In this document: one piece after another, positions 1-6,949 of the stretch
Position numbering within the stretch: the stretch's first letter is position 1
Layout: each line of letters opens with the position of its first letter
DNA from: Bacillota bacterium
GTDB lineage: Bacteria > Bacillota > Clostridia > Lachnospirales > Lachnospiraceae
Length of the DNA: 16,362 nt
Direction of reading: 5' to 3'
NCBI GenBank assembly: GCA_023421075.1
Contig: JAEZUM010000086.1
Coordinates: forward strand, 1 to 16,362
Made by a program: the position numbers and the translations under genes
The notes under the pieces: generated by a model
Database searches by the model: none
What the model was told of the DNA's origin: nothing
What the model saw: only the letters and a program-made list of their open reading frames with translations

Positions 1-161
1 CAATCAGACACGGTATCTCCAGAGCATTATTACATGCAGATGCTGATTACCGTCCTACACTCAAGAAGGCAGGCTTCTTAACAAGAGATCCTAGAATGAA
101 GGAAAGAAAGAAGTACGGCTTAAAGGCAGCTCGTAGAGCACCTCAGTTTTCAAAGAGATAA
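1..161 (+). CDS. rpsI: 30S ribosomal protein S9, C-terminal part (5' end outside window)
   Basis: The reading frame with codons starting at base 3 gives the typical S9 C-terminus, including HGISRALLHADADYRPTLKK and ending in KKYGLKAARRAPQFSKR before TAA at 159-161. S9 is a small-subunit ribosomal protein whose conserved SKR tail reaches the P-site tRNA. Only about the last 53 codons are in the window, and rplM would be expected upstream. The last 16 bases, stop codon included, form the left attachment site of the inserted element, and the insertion leaves the coding sequence intact. The native downstream terminator appears to have been displaced to about 7859-7889. Recognition is strong because the tail is highly conserved. 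Confidence 0.96.
   Translation, partial: IRHGISRALLHADADYRPTLKKAGFLTRDPRMKERKKYGLKAARRAPQFSKR
146..161 (+). repeat. attL core (direct repeat, rpsI 3' end)
   Basis: The 16 bases ending at the rpsI stop, with core TCAAAGAGATAA at 150-161, match 7813-7828 at 15 of 16 positions. The copy forms the end of rpsI, so it is the natural target half of the site. Confidence 0.88.
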
Positions 162-250
162 AAAGCGGTCAACGCATTTATCAAGAAAAGCCCGATTTTA
201 CAAGGGTTACAGACGTTGTGAAATGTTATCAAACGCACTGGAAATTACTC

Positions 251-283
251 CGTGTGCAACACGTTTGCAACAGGTGTGCAACA
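251..283 (+). repeat. Three tandem 11-bp repeats, candidate integrase arm-binding sites
   Basis: Three consecutive 11-mers (251-261, 262-272, 273-283) read CGTGTGCAACA, CGTTTGCAACA and GGTGTGCAACA. The exact 11-bp period puts them on one face of the helix. An exact copy of the middle unit lies near the other end of the element at 7754-7764. Tyrosine integrases of Tn916/lambda type bind such repeats through their N-terminal domain; that role is inferred from position between attL and int. Confidence 0.6.
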
Positions 284-302
284 AAAATAACAGTAATAAT
301 TA

Positions 303-365
303 TAGGACATTTTTCAGTGAAGCGATTTACTGGAAAGTGTCCTTTTCATTTTGAAAGGACTTTCC
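303..365. terminator. Hairpin cluster between attL and the end of int
   Basis: Two overlapping inverted repeats are seen. AGGACA at 304-309 pairs with TGTCCT at 338-343. The segment 332-345 pairs with 354-365 as a GGAAAG-TCCTTT type stem with a 2-base bulge. Poly-T runs are short, so this is a modest candidate terminator for int on the minus strand and perhaps also for read-through from rpsI. The rest of 162-378 holds only the arm repeats. Confidence 0.4.
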
Positions 366-377
366 TTTCCGTTCTCG

Positions 378-1433
378 TTATATCTTATTAATAGCATCGA
401 CTAGCTCCTTCATATCAAAGTGAGTATAAACTTTCTCTGTGAGTGTCATTGCTCCAGAGTGCCCTACAATCTTTTTGATAATCGTCTGATCCACACCAGC
501 TTCTGCTAACATAGATATACAGGTATGTCTACAACAGTGAGGTGTACGGTCAATCTTTAGCTGTTCCATCAATGGCTGGAAGTAGCTGTCATAATAGTTT
601 CTGTACGTAAAGTGATTACCTTCTTCCGTATGAAGCAAGTATTCACAGTCAGGTAAAGAATCAAACCATGACTGATAAAAGGGAAGAACTTTATCGGCAA
701 TTGGAACTTTACGGATACCATTTTCCGTTTTACTGCTGATTACATCAAAGTATTGCTCGTCCGGATGGACATTCTCTTTCTTTAAATCTAACAATTCAGA
801 AATTCTAACACCGTTATACAAGAGCATAAGGATAATCTGATAATACTTGTCCGCTTTTTGTTCCCATATTCGAGTAATCTCTTCTTTGTCAAATTTGTTG
901 CGATCATACTTGTTTGGATTACGGTCTTTGTATTGAAGAATATCAACAAAAGAAGAGTAATCTTTGTTACAGATATCATTTTTCAATGCAAAGTCATACA
1001 GCTGATTAAAGAGGACTTTTATCTTCTTTAAGGTTGGAAAATTCTTTCCACAGGTATCAATAACTTCTTGTAAGTCAACCAGTTTCATATCCTTAAATAC
1101 TTTGTTGTAAAGTGAACTGCAAGTCTTATAGGATGCAATATAGCCCTTTACATTGGATTCTGATACAGATGCATATTTACGCTTTGACCATTCTTCGTAA
1201 ACATCTGAAAAGGTCATCTTAGCAGCTTTAGTATCAAAGGGATTTTTGTTATAATCGGCGAGCATTTGTAATCCATCTGCTTTTGTAGAGACATAACCGA
1301 TAATAATATAATCCCTTATTTGCTTGTCCTTAGTTTTGTCATAATGCCATCCGACGGATTTTTTAACAACATAAGGGTTTCGGCGTTTGCCGGAGAGTTT
1401 GGTTACACTTCCGTAGCCATTTGGTAACTTCAT
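378..1433 (-). CDS. int: Tyrosine recombinase/integrase of the element
   Basis: Catalyses site-specific integration and excision at the rpsI att site. Numbered from the chosen start, the protein has 351 residues: an N-terminal arm-binding region (about 1-70, opening MKLPNGYGSV), a SAM-like core-binding domain (about 72-165) and a catalytic domain (about 178-345). All catalytic residues are visible: R210 in YNGVRISEL, K235, H299 and R302 in HCCRH, H325 in VGHSG, and the nucleophile Y336 in KVYTH. I chose the ATG at 1433 because AAAGGA precedes it by 9 bases; an upstream in-frame ATG at 1451 would add six residues but lacks such a site. It points toward attL and lies 71 bp after the XRE gene, probably in the same transcript. 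Confidence 0.95.
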   Translation of the reverse strand: MKLPNGYGSVTKLSGKRRNPYVVKKSVGWHYDKTKDKQIRDYIIIGYVSTKADGLQMLADYNKNPFDTKAAKMTFSDVYEEWSKRKYASVSESNVKGYIASYKTCSSLYNKVFKDMKLVDLQEVIDTCGKNFPTLKKIKVLFNQLYDFALKNDICNKDYSSFVDILQYKDRNPNKYDRNKFDKEEITRIWEQKADKYYQIILMLLYNGVRISELLDLKKENVHPDEQYFDVISSKTENGIRKVPIADKVLPFYQSWFDSLPDCEYLLHTEEGNHFTYRNYYDSYFQPLMEQLKIDRTPHCCRHTCISMLAEAGVDQTIIKKIVGHSGAMTLTEKVYTHFDMKELVDAINKI

Positions 1434-1504
1434 TCGCATCATTCCTTTCATTTATTTATTTGTAAAATCTGCTTTGCAGAGAATTACCAGATTATAAATG
1501 GTAC

Positions 1505-1939
1505 TTAATCTTCGTGGTTTTCTTTGATATAGCTTGGACGTACCGTTTTCCAAATTTCGTAGCTACTCCCGAACGCCTCGCTATTTTGCAATGATTCTTT
1601 CATGACTCTCCAATCTTTTAAAAAATGGATAAGGCTATCGTTTTCGAAGAAAATACCAGGAACTCCATTTAGGTCTCTAATCTTTACATCATATACATCA
1701 TCAATAGCAAAAAGTAGTGGCATTATATCGCTAACCCCCTGTACATCATATTCGGCTAATGCATTTACGTTTACTTGAAGAGCCTCTGCAATCTTTCGTA
1801 ATTGGTCTTGCTTTGGCACGTTCTTTCCTAATTCATATTTGCGAATGGCAACTTCATGAATTCCTGTCATGCTTCCAAGTTCTTTTTGAGTTAATTTGCG
1901 GAATGTGCGGATTAACTTGATTTTTTTACCTGTTATCAT
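1505..1939 (-). CDS. XRE-family transcriptional regulator (element repressor candidate)
   Basis: The 144-residue protein has an N-terminal Cro/C1 helix-turn-helix (about residues 5-60: KIKLIRTFRKLTQKELGSMTG, then VAIRKYELGKNVP and LRKIAEALQVNVNAL), followed by an acidic and aromatic C-terminal half of unknown role. A GGAGG site lies 7 bases before the ATG. It sits between int and the divergently transcribed HTH, RepA-like and mob genes, the usual place for a repressor controlling excision and mobilization. A palindrome (1956-1968) lies in its leader and a -35/-10 pair at 2015-2043. The HTH assignment is firm; its targets are inferred. Confidence 0.9.
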   Translation of the reverse strand: MITGKKIKLIRTFRKLTQKELGSMTGIHEVAIRKYELGKNVPKQDQLRKIAEALQVNVNALAEYDVQGVSDIMPLLFAIDDVYDVKIRDLNGVPGIFFENDSLIHFLKDWRVMKESLQNSEAFGSSYEIWKTVRPSYIKENHED

Positions 1940-1955
1940 ATCTAACCTCCATTTT

Positions 1956-1968
1956 GCCTGAATCAGGC
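1956..1968. promoter_or_regulatory. Palindromic operator candidate upstream of the XRE gene
   Basis: GCCTGAATCAGGC is a perfect 6+1+6 palindrome between the XRE promoter and its ribosome binding site. It could be an autoregulatory operator or a small leader hairpin. Confidence 0.35.
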
Positions 1969-2014
1969 TATTTCAATTATTGATACATGTGTTCGACTTT
2001 ATCTCTATAGAAAG

Positions 2015-2043
2015 AATATAACATACTGAATATGAATTGTAAA
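2015..2043 (-). promoter_or_regulatory. Promoter for XRE gene and int
   Basis: On the minus strand, TTTACA (2038-2043) and TATATT (2015-2020) are separated by exactly 17 bases. It fires away from the plus-strand promoter at 2061; the two -35 boxes are 17 bp apart, so one regulator could control both. Confidence 0.6.
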
Positions 2044-2060
2044 CATTAAAATATAATGTC

Positions 2061-2089
2061 TTGACAGAGCAATAAAAGGTCTGTATAAT
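2061..2089 (+). promoter_or_regulatory. Consensus sigma-A promoter for the HTH/RepA-like/mob genes
   Basis: TTGACA (2061-2066), a 17-bp spacer and TATAAT (2084-2089) match the consensus perfectly. The 9-mer ACAGAGCAA overlaps the -35 (2064-2072) and recurs at 2101-2109 just past the expected start site. There AGAGCA and TGCTCT also form a short inverted repeat (2103-2119). These are candidate operator half-sites for the XRE protein. Confidence 0.75.
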
Positions 2090-2138
2090 ACAAAATACAT
2101 ACAGAGCAAGAAATGCTCTAAATAATAAAAGGAGGAGG

Positions 2139-2387
2139 ATGCCTATAGAGGGGAAGATTTATCAAGTGGAATTTCCGCCATTCACAGGAAGAAATGTTTC
2201 AATCACGGAAATAGCAAAAGCGATTGGAAAAGATCCGCAGTATGTGAGGGTTGGGTTGCAGCAGGGAATTCTAAATTTCGGATATGTTCTGAAGCTAGAA
2301 GATTCCAATGAATTCAACTACTACTGTCCAGATCGAAAGGTCTGGGAGGAGACAGGATATTTCAGGACAGTAGAAATGGCAGTGTAG
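2139..2387 (+). CDS. Small helix-turn-helix protein, excisionase candidate
   Basis: An 82-residue protein with a central HTH (about 20-50: VSITEIAKAIGKDPQYVRVGLQQGIL), resembling MerR/excisionase-type DNA-binding folds. It is the first gene under the consensus promoter at 2061-2089. A run of GGAGGAGG ends immediately before the ATG; the usable site is probably GGAGG at 2131-2135, with short spacing. No upstream in-frame start exists. Small HTH proteins in this position in integrative elements often act as recombination directionality factors or as transcription factors; which applies here cannot be told from sequence. Confidence 0.8.
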   Translation: MPIEGKIYQVEFPPFTGRNVSITEIAKAIGKDPQYVRVGLQQGILNFGYVLKLEDSNEFNYYCPDRKVWEETGYFRTVEMAV

Positions 2388-2415
2388 AAAGGAGCATTGA
2401 GAGGGGGTGGTTATA

Positions 2416-2478
2416 TTGAGGGTAGCTCCTGCTACTTACAAACATAATAATTTGACGGATAACAGGAGGAAGTTATAA
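2416..2478 (+). CDS. Possible 20-residue coupled leader peptide
   Basis: A TTG-started frame encodes MRVAPATYKHNNLTDNRRKL and ends in TAA, whose last base is the A of the next gene's ATG (TAATG). A GGGGGTGG stretch lies 6 bases before the TTG. The frame also contains the Shine-Dalgarno of the next gene. The arrangement suggests translational coupling, but the ORF is so short that chance is possible. Confidence 0.25.
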   Translation: MRVAPATYKHNNLTDNRRKL

Positions 2479-3479
2479 TGAATGAAACAAAGACAGAGTT
2501 AAAGTTAATCCATATGGAGGATGTCATATCCAAAGAAGTCAGTTGGCTATGGTATCCATATATCCCATTTGGAAAGATTACAGTAATTGAAGGTGATCCA
2601 GGGGAGGGGAAGACAACTCTTATTCTAAAGATAGCAGCACTTCTTAGTAAAGGATTGCCACTCCCTTGTACGGATGATATTCCGTTTGAACCAATATCAG
2701 TAATTTACCAAACGGCAGAAGATGGACTAGAAGATACTATTAAACCGAGGCTAGAACAAGCTGGAGCTGATTGTTCAATGATAAGTGTTATAGATGAAGC
2801 TGAAAAAGAATTGACCATGAGCGACGAGCGACTGGAGCAGGCAATCATTGAGACAAAAGCAAAGCTGATAATACTAGACCCAATTCAAGCTTATATCGGG
2901 GCAACGGTAGATATGCATAGAGCTAACGAAATTAGACCAGTATTGAAACGACTTGGAGTAATAGCAGATAAGTATCAATGTGCGATTATTCTTATCGGTC
3001 ACATGAACAAAGCATCAGGTACAAAGTCAACGTATAGAGGGCTTGGCTCAATAGATATTCAGGCAACAGCGAGAAGCGTATTACTTGTAGCAAGGCTAAA
3101 GGATAAACCAAACATCAGAATAATGGCGCAAGATAAATCAAGTCTGGCTCCAGCAGGAGATGCAATCGGATTTGAACTATCAGAGTCAAATGGATTTGAG
3201 TGTATCGGACCATATGACATCACAATTGATGAATTACTCGGGGGACAGGAGGGTAGAGGAAAGAAGAAATTTGATGTGGCGGTAACTTTTATCACAGAAT
3301 ATTTTAAAAGTGCCAAGGAAGTATCATCTAATCAAATTGAAGAGGACGCAGCTAAGCAAGGAATAAAGAGAAATACCCTGCTAGCTGCAAAGAAGAAACT
3401 TGGGATTATAGCTGATAAAAGAAAACAGTCAGACGGTAAACAATATTGGATATGGAATATGCCGGAGAAAAGAGTTTAA
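2478..3479 (+). CDS. RepA-like RecA-fold ATPase (AAA_25 type replicative helicase-like)
   Basis: A 333-residue P-loop protein. Walker A is GDPGEGKTT at residues 39-47, a QTAEDG segment follows at 78-83, and Walker B is LIILDP at about 130-135. A conserved LIGHMNKASGTKSTYRGLGS stretch follows near 175-195, as in hexameric RepA/DnaB-like ATPases of plasmids and mobile elements. The C-terminal about 75 residues look like a winged helix. It probably helps replicate or process element DNA after excision. GGAGG lies 7 bases before the ATG. The stop codon lies inside the left arm of a 97-bp palindrome, so gene end and candidate origin overlap. Family assignment is good; helicase activity is inferred. 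Confidence 0.88.
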   Translation: MNETKTELKLIHMEDVISKEVSWLWYPYIPFGKITVIEGDPGEGKTTLILKIAALLSKGLPLPCTDDIPFEPISVIYQTAEDGLEDTIKPRLEQAGADCSMISVIDEAEKELTMSDERLEQAIIETKAKLIILDPIQAYIGATVDMHRANEIRPVLKRLGVIADKYQCAIILIGHMNKASGTKSTYRGLGSIDIQATARSVLLVARLKDKPNIRIMAQDKSSLAPAGDAIGFELSESNGFECIGPYDITIDELLGGQEGRGKKKFDVAVTFITEYFKSAKEVSSNQIEEDAAKQGIKRNTLLAAKKKLGIIADKRKQSDGKQYWIWNMPEKRV

Positions 3480-3566
3480 CAATTTATCTTCTTAGGAAAG
3501 CGAATTCTAAACTCTCGAATAGAGTTTAGAATTTGCAAACCTAAAGAAACAAATTGTTAAACTCTT
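3470..3566. repeat. 97-bp nested palindrome, candidate origin or oriT component
   Basis: The outer arms are a perfect 16-bp inverted repeat: AAGAGTTTAACAATTT at 3470-3485 and its complement at 3551-3566. The inner arms are a perfect 13-bp repeat: AATTCTAAACTCT at 3503-3515 with 3521-3533, around a 5-base loop. The two spacers are both 17 bases and partly complementary, so the structure is symmetric overall. There is no T-run after it, which argues against a simple terminator. Confidence 0.85.
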
Positions 3567-3657
3567 GCGGGTAGATATAAACCCTCGGAGAGACCCCGCA
3601 GTTTTGGTTTGCCAAAACTGCTAGGGGGTTATCATCTTCGGCAAAGATAAGATGATA
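3567..3657 (+). other. Candidate oriT: hairpin cluster directly upstream of mob
   Basis: Several inverted repeats are packed before the relaxase gene. GCGGG (3567-3571) pairs with CCCGC (3595-3599). GCAGTTTTGG (3598-3607) pairs perfectly with 3612-3621 across a TTTG loop. TATCATCTT (3630-3638) pairs with AAGATGATA (3649-3657). MobV relaxases nick at hairpin-containing sites just upstream of their own gene, so this is the best oriT candidate; the nick site is not identified. Confidence 0.5.
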
Positions 3658-3703
3658 GCCAGCACTTCTCCGGAGGAACAACAGATAAAGAAGGAGAACA
3701 TCT

Positions 3704-4984
3704 ATGGGTAGTGTTTCCTATTCAGCACATATCAGCAATGGTAAAAGTGCAATTACAAGTAAGAGCAAATTACAGGGAGTGGCAAAGCATAATCTTCGTA
3801 AATACAAATCCGATGATTATAGTTCTGAAAATATTATACTACTAGAAGGAACAGATAATCTATATCAGGATGTAAGAAATGTTTACCAAAAAGAATTTGA
3901 CGATGCCGTTCGAGAATACAATGATAAACAAAAACGACTGGAAAGAAGAATTGATGATTATTTTGAACATGTTGCAAAACTAGATCAGGATATGGCGGTT
4001 GAAATTATTTTCCAATGTGGGGATAAGCAATTTTGGGAAGAGCATGAGGACAGTAAAGTACGGATGCAAAATGTATACCGATATGTACTTTCTAGATTAC
4101 AAGAGTATTTACCAGAATTTAAGGTTGCCAATGCCGTAATCCACTTTGATGAAGCTAGTCCACATATGCATGTGGTAGGAGTTCCAGTATGGAGTGGTAC
4201 AAAGAAAGGCTTATCAAAGAAGGTGTCAAAGAGGAATATATTTACTCCGTCAACCCTGTCGGTAGTACTACAAGATAAGCTTCGTGAAGAAGCCAGATCC
4301 TGTTTTAGATTTAATATCCAAGAGACGATTGGGGATAAGAAAAAAGGCAGGAATCATGATTTATCAGTTATGGAGTACAAGGTAGAAAGGGAAGCAAACA
4401 ACTTACAAAAGTTATCGACAGATAAAAAAGATATGGAGACAAAGGTCATAATGCTAGGTTGGCGAAAAGAACAACTGGAAGATGAAGTGGAAGATATGAA
4501 AGAAGATATTCAACAGTCTAATCTCTTTCTAAAAGCTATTGATCACATAAAAAGATTTATACTCGCATATCTGCCTTTTGCACCTTTGATTGAGGAGTTT
4601 TCCAACACTGTTGAGCAAAAGAAGGATATAGAAGCTGGTAATAGTTTCAGAGGTTTATTTACTCCGCTGGGAGAGTTATTAATTTCCTTTAAGGAAAAAC
4701 TTCGTGATGGAGTCTGTTGGTTTCCAAGACTTATGAGGTGGAAGACTTCAAAAGGTGAAGTATCGCCTGTATTTTCAGACTTTAAGAATGAAGGATATAA
4801 TTACCGTTTGAAGTCATATGCTAATGTGATTACGAAGGAAGAGTACACCGTGGAACGTATTCAGCCGGAAATAAGGGCAGAGAACCGTATTGGGACATTG
4901 GAGCAGTTGGTGGAGAATATTGAGGTGGTAGAACAACAGTCAAAAGTACTACAGGAGCAGGTTAAAAGGCAGTGTAGAAGATAA
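3704..4984 (+). CDS. MobV-type relaxase (Mob/Pre family)
   Basis: A 426-residue protein that would nick oriT and lead the transferred strand during mobilization by a helper conjugation system. The N-terminal relaxase domain (about 1-215) carries the MobV signatures: a HNLRKYKS segment at 29-36, and the metal-binding motif HFDE (147-150) followed by SPHMH (152-156) and VGVPVW. A long coiled coil follows (about 225-275), then a C-terminal region with little recognisable signal. AAGGAG precedes the ATG by 8 bases. It is transcribed in the same direction as the RepA-like gene, separated by the hairpin-rich candidate oriT, and ends before a clear terminator. No VirD4-type coupling protein is present in the element. 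Confidence 0.92.
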   Translation: MGSVSYSAHISNGKSAITSKSKLQGVAKHNLRKYKSDDYSSENIILLEGTDNLYQDVRNVYQKEFDDAVREYNDKQKRLERRIDDYFEHVAKLDQDMAVEIIFQCGDKQFWEEHEDSKVRMQNVYRYVLSRLQEYLPEFKVANAVIHFDEASPHMHVVGVPVWSGTKKGLSKKVSKRNIFTPSTLSVVLQDKLREEARSCFRFNIQETIGDKKKGRNHDLSVMEYKVEREANNLQKLSTDKKDMETKVIMLGWRKEQLEDEVEDMKEDIQQSNLFLKAIDHIKRFILAYLPFAPLIEEFSNTVEQKKDIEAGNSFRGLFTPLGELLISFKEKLRDGVCWFPRLMRWKTSKGEVSPVFSDFKNEGYNYRLKSYANVITKEEYTVERIQPEIRAENRIGTLEQLVENIEVVEQQSKVLQEQVKRQCRR

Positions 4985-4998
4985 TAAATGGAAAAGTG

Positions 4999-5030
4999 AA
5001 ATACCTCAGAAAGAAAATCTGAGGTATTTT
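4999..5030 (+). terminator. Rho-independent terminator after mob
   Basis: AAATACCTCAGA (4999-5010) pairs perfectly with TCTGAGGTATTT (5018-5029) across a 7-base loop and ends in a short T-run. It separates the mobilization module from the downstream promoter and cargo. Confidence 0.85.
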
Positions 5031-5064
5031 AACGTACGTAAGTATTTTTTATTCTTGAAAAAAG

Positions 5065-5093
5065 TTGACATATTTTCATAGTACACATACAAT
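5065..5093 (+). promoter_or_regulatory. Strong sigma-A promoter for the DUF1413/DUF1538/PII genes
   Basis: TTGACA (5065-5070) and TACAAT (5088-5093) are spaced by 17 bases. It follows the mob terminator and lies 47 bp before the DUF1413 start, so the cargo genes form a separate unit. No terminator is visible until after the PII-like gene. Confidence 0.75.
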
Positions 5094-5139
5094 AATGTTA
5101 ACAACATGGTTGATAACAGTGTGGTAGAGGAGTAGTCTT

Positions 5140-5382
5140 ATGTTTATTGTAAATGAATTATTAGAAGAAGCATTAAAAGAAACTGAGAATTTGGAAGAAG
5201 GGGAGATGTTTTTAGTGAAGGATTTGTTTAAGGGATATGTCTGGAATAGAATTGCGGTGAAAGACAGACTCTTATTAGGCACCTTGTTCTTAAATTATGT
5301 TCATCAAGGAAAAAGTTATTTGTATGCGATTGAAAAAACATCATCTCATCAGCAACAGTATAAGAAAATAAGTCATAGTTAA
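5140..5382 (+). CDS. DUF1413-family small protein
   Basis: An 80-residue acidic-to-basic protein with the DUF1413 pattern: EEGEMFLVKDLFKGYVWNRI at about 20-39, then DRLLLGTLFLNYV. The family is small, common on Firmicutes plasmids and integrative elements, and some members are annotated as single-stranded-DNA-binding-like; no function is established here. GAGG lies 9 bases before the ATG. It is the first gene after the promoter at 5065 and 76 bp ahead of the DUF1538 gene, so it may share the cargo transcript while belonging functionally to the mobilization module. Confidence 0.75.
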   Translation: MFIVNELLEEALKETENLEEGEMFLVKDLFKGYVWNRIAVKDRLLLGTLFLNYVHQGKSYLYAIEKTSSHQQQYKKISHS

Positions 5383-5458
5383 GGAGATTCTCAAGTTGTA
5401 TGTCGCTGATAAATATGCAGATTAATAGAATAAATATATAAGAAAGGAAGGAAAACAT

Positions 5459-6949
5459 TTGAATGTATTAATTACAAAGTTTAAAGAAGTCTTATCATCC
5501 GTCATTCCAATTACAATAATTGTATTAATACTGAATTATACGATAACCCCTCTTGAATTACCTGTATTTATAAGGTTTTTGGTAGGTGCAGTATTTCTGA
5601 TAATCGGGTTAACTATATTTCTAATTGGAGTAGATGTCGGAATTACTCCAATCGGCAATAATATGGGAGGAGCACTTGCAAAGAAAAATAAATTGTGGCT
5701 GGTAGTAATTGCTGGTTTTATCCTCGGTTTTTTTATATCGGTTGCAGAGCCAGATCTTCATATCTTAGCAGGTCAGGTTGATTCGGTTTCATCTGGATTA
5801 ATATCAAAAGGAAGTATTGTGGTGATAGTGTCTATAGGTATCGCAGTCATGCTTGCAATAGGTCTTGGCAGGATTGTTTATAATTTTCCATTATATAAGC
5901 TATTAACAATATTATATTGTATTATTTTTATATTTGCATTCATAACCTCTCGAGAATTTTTGGCAATATCATTTGATGCATCGGGGGCAACAACTGGAGC
6001 ATTGACGGTACCTTTTATTCTAGCACTGGCAATCGGTGTTTCAAATTTGAAAAAGGATAGTAAAGCATCGGAAAAGGATAGTTTTGGATTGGTTGCCATT
6101 GCATCAACAGGCGCAATTATATCTGTAATGATTATGAGCATTATTTCAAAAACGGATGAAATTACAGGAAATCTTGAGCCGGCAGGGATATCTGATTCTG
6201 TTTTTTCTCCATTTATTCACGAATTTATTAAAGTAGGACCTGAGATAATTATAGCATTACTCCCTATCTTGATACTATTTCTAATTTTCCAAAAAAAATC
6301 TTTTAAATTGCCAAAGAGAGAGGTGAGAAAGATCTTATTTGGAGTATTGTTTACATTTATAGGATTGGTTATATTCTTAGTTGGTGTAAATGCTGGATTT
6401 ATGGATGTGGGAAGTGTTATTGGATATAGTATAGCTACATTAGATAGTAAAATGTATGTTATACTTGTTGGTTTCATATTAGGCGTAGTTACAATACTTG
6501 CAGAACCGGCAGTTTATGTATTGACACATCAGATAGAGGGTGTTACTAGTGGATATGTAAAGAGAAGTATTGTTATGTTTGCATTGGCAATTGGAGTCGG
6601 TATAGCAGTTGCTTTATCTGTGATACGTATTCTAATTCCAGAGTTGCAGCTATGGCAATATCTTCTCCCTGGATATATAATATCAATTGCATTGAGTTAC
6701 TTTGCACCAAAACTTTTCGTAGGCATTGCATTTGACTCTGGGGGAGTTGCATCAGGACCCATGACGGCTACGTTTATATTGGCTTATACACAAGGGGCAG
6801 CAGAAGCAGTTGAAGGAGCAAATGTATTAGTGGATGGATTTGGAGTAATAGCCATGGTTGCGATGACACCGTTAATAGCGTTGCAAATATTAGGATTGAT
6901 TTTTAAGATTAAATCTAGGAAAGGAGGCTTTGAAAATAATGGACAGTAA
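5459..6949 (+). CDS. DUF1538 membrane protein, two fused repeats (putative cation/proton antiporter)
   Basis: A 496-residue polytopic membrane protein built from two copies of the DUF1538 domain (about 35-195 and 285-450). Each copy has a GFILG...AEP...Q...SG motif (86-113 and 338-365) and a FD(A/S)(S/G)G...G...T..FILA motif (172-189 and 425-442). Acidic E97 and E349, and D173 and D426, sit in membrane-like surroundings, as expected for ion-coupled transport. From memory, two-component UmpAB proteins of this family were reported as Na+(K+)/H+ antiporters in Halomonas; here both halves are on one chain. Start is TTG at 5459 with AAGGAAGG 7 bases upstream. The last 11 bases overlap the PII-like gene, so the products are probably made together. 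Substrate is unknown. Confidence 0.85.
   Translation: MNVLITKFKEVLSSVIPITIIVLILNYTITPLELPVFIRFLVGAVFLIIGLTIFLIGVDVGITPIGNNMGGALAKKNKLWLVVIAGFILGFFISVAEPDLHILAGQVDSVSSGLISKGSIVVIVSIGIAVMLAIGLGRIVYNFPLYKLLTILYCIIFIFAFITSREFLAISFDASGATTGALTVPFILALAIGVSNLKKDSKASEKDSFGLVAIASTGAIISVMIMSIISKTDEITGNLEPAGISDSVFSPFIHEFIKVGPEIIIALLPILILFLIFQKKSFKLPKREVRKILFGVLFTFIGLVIFLVGVNAGFMDVGSVIGYSIATLDSKMYVILVGFILGVVTILAEPAVYVLTHQIEGVTSGYVKRSIVMFALAIGVGIAVALSVIRILIPELQLWQYLLPGYIISIALSYFAPKLFVGIAFDSGGVASGPMTATFILAYTQGAAEAVEGANVLVDGFGVIAMVAMTPLIALQILGLIFKIKSRKGGFENNGQ

Noticed and set aside
1452..1504. Possible separate promoter for int between int and the XRE gene
   Set aside because: Only a short TCTGC/GCAGA hairpin and AT-rich sequence are seen; no -35/-10 pair with proper spacing.
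3059..3316. Antisense open frame inside the RepA-like gene
   Set aside because: It is a shadow of a well-supported gene, with no start signal or recognisable features.
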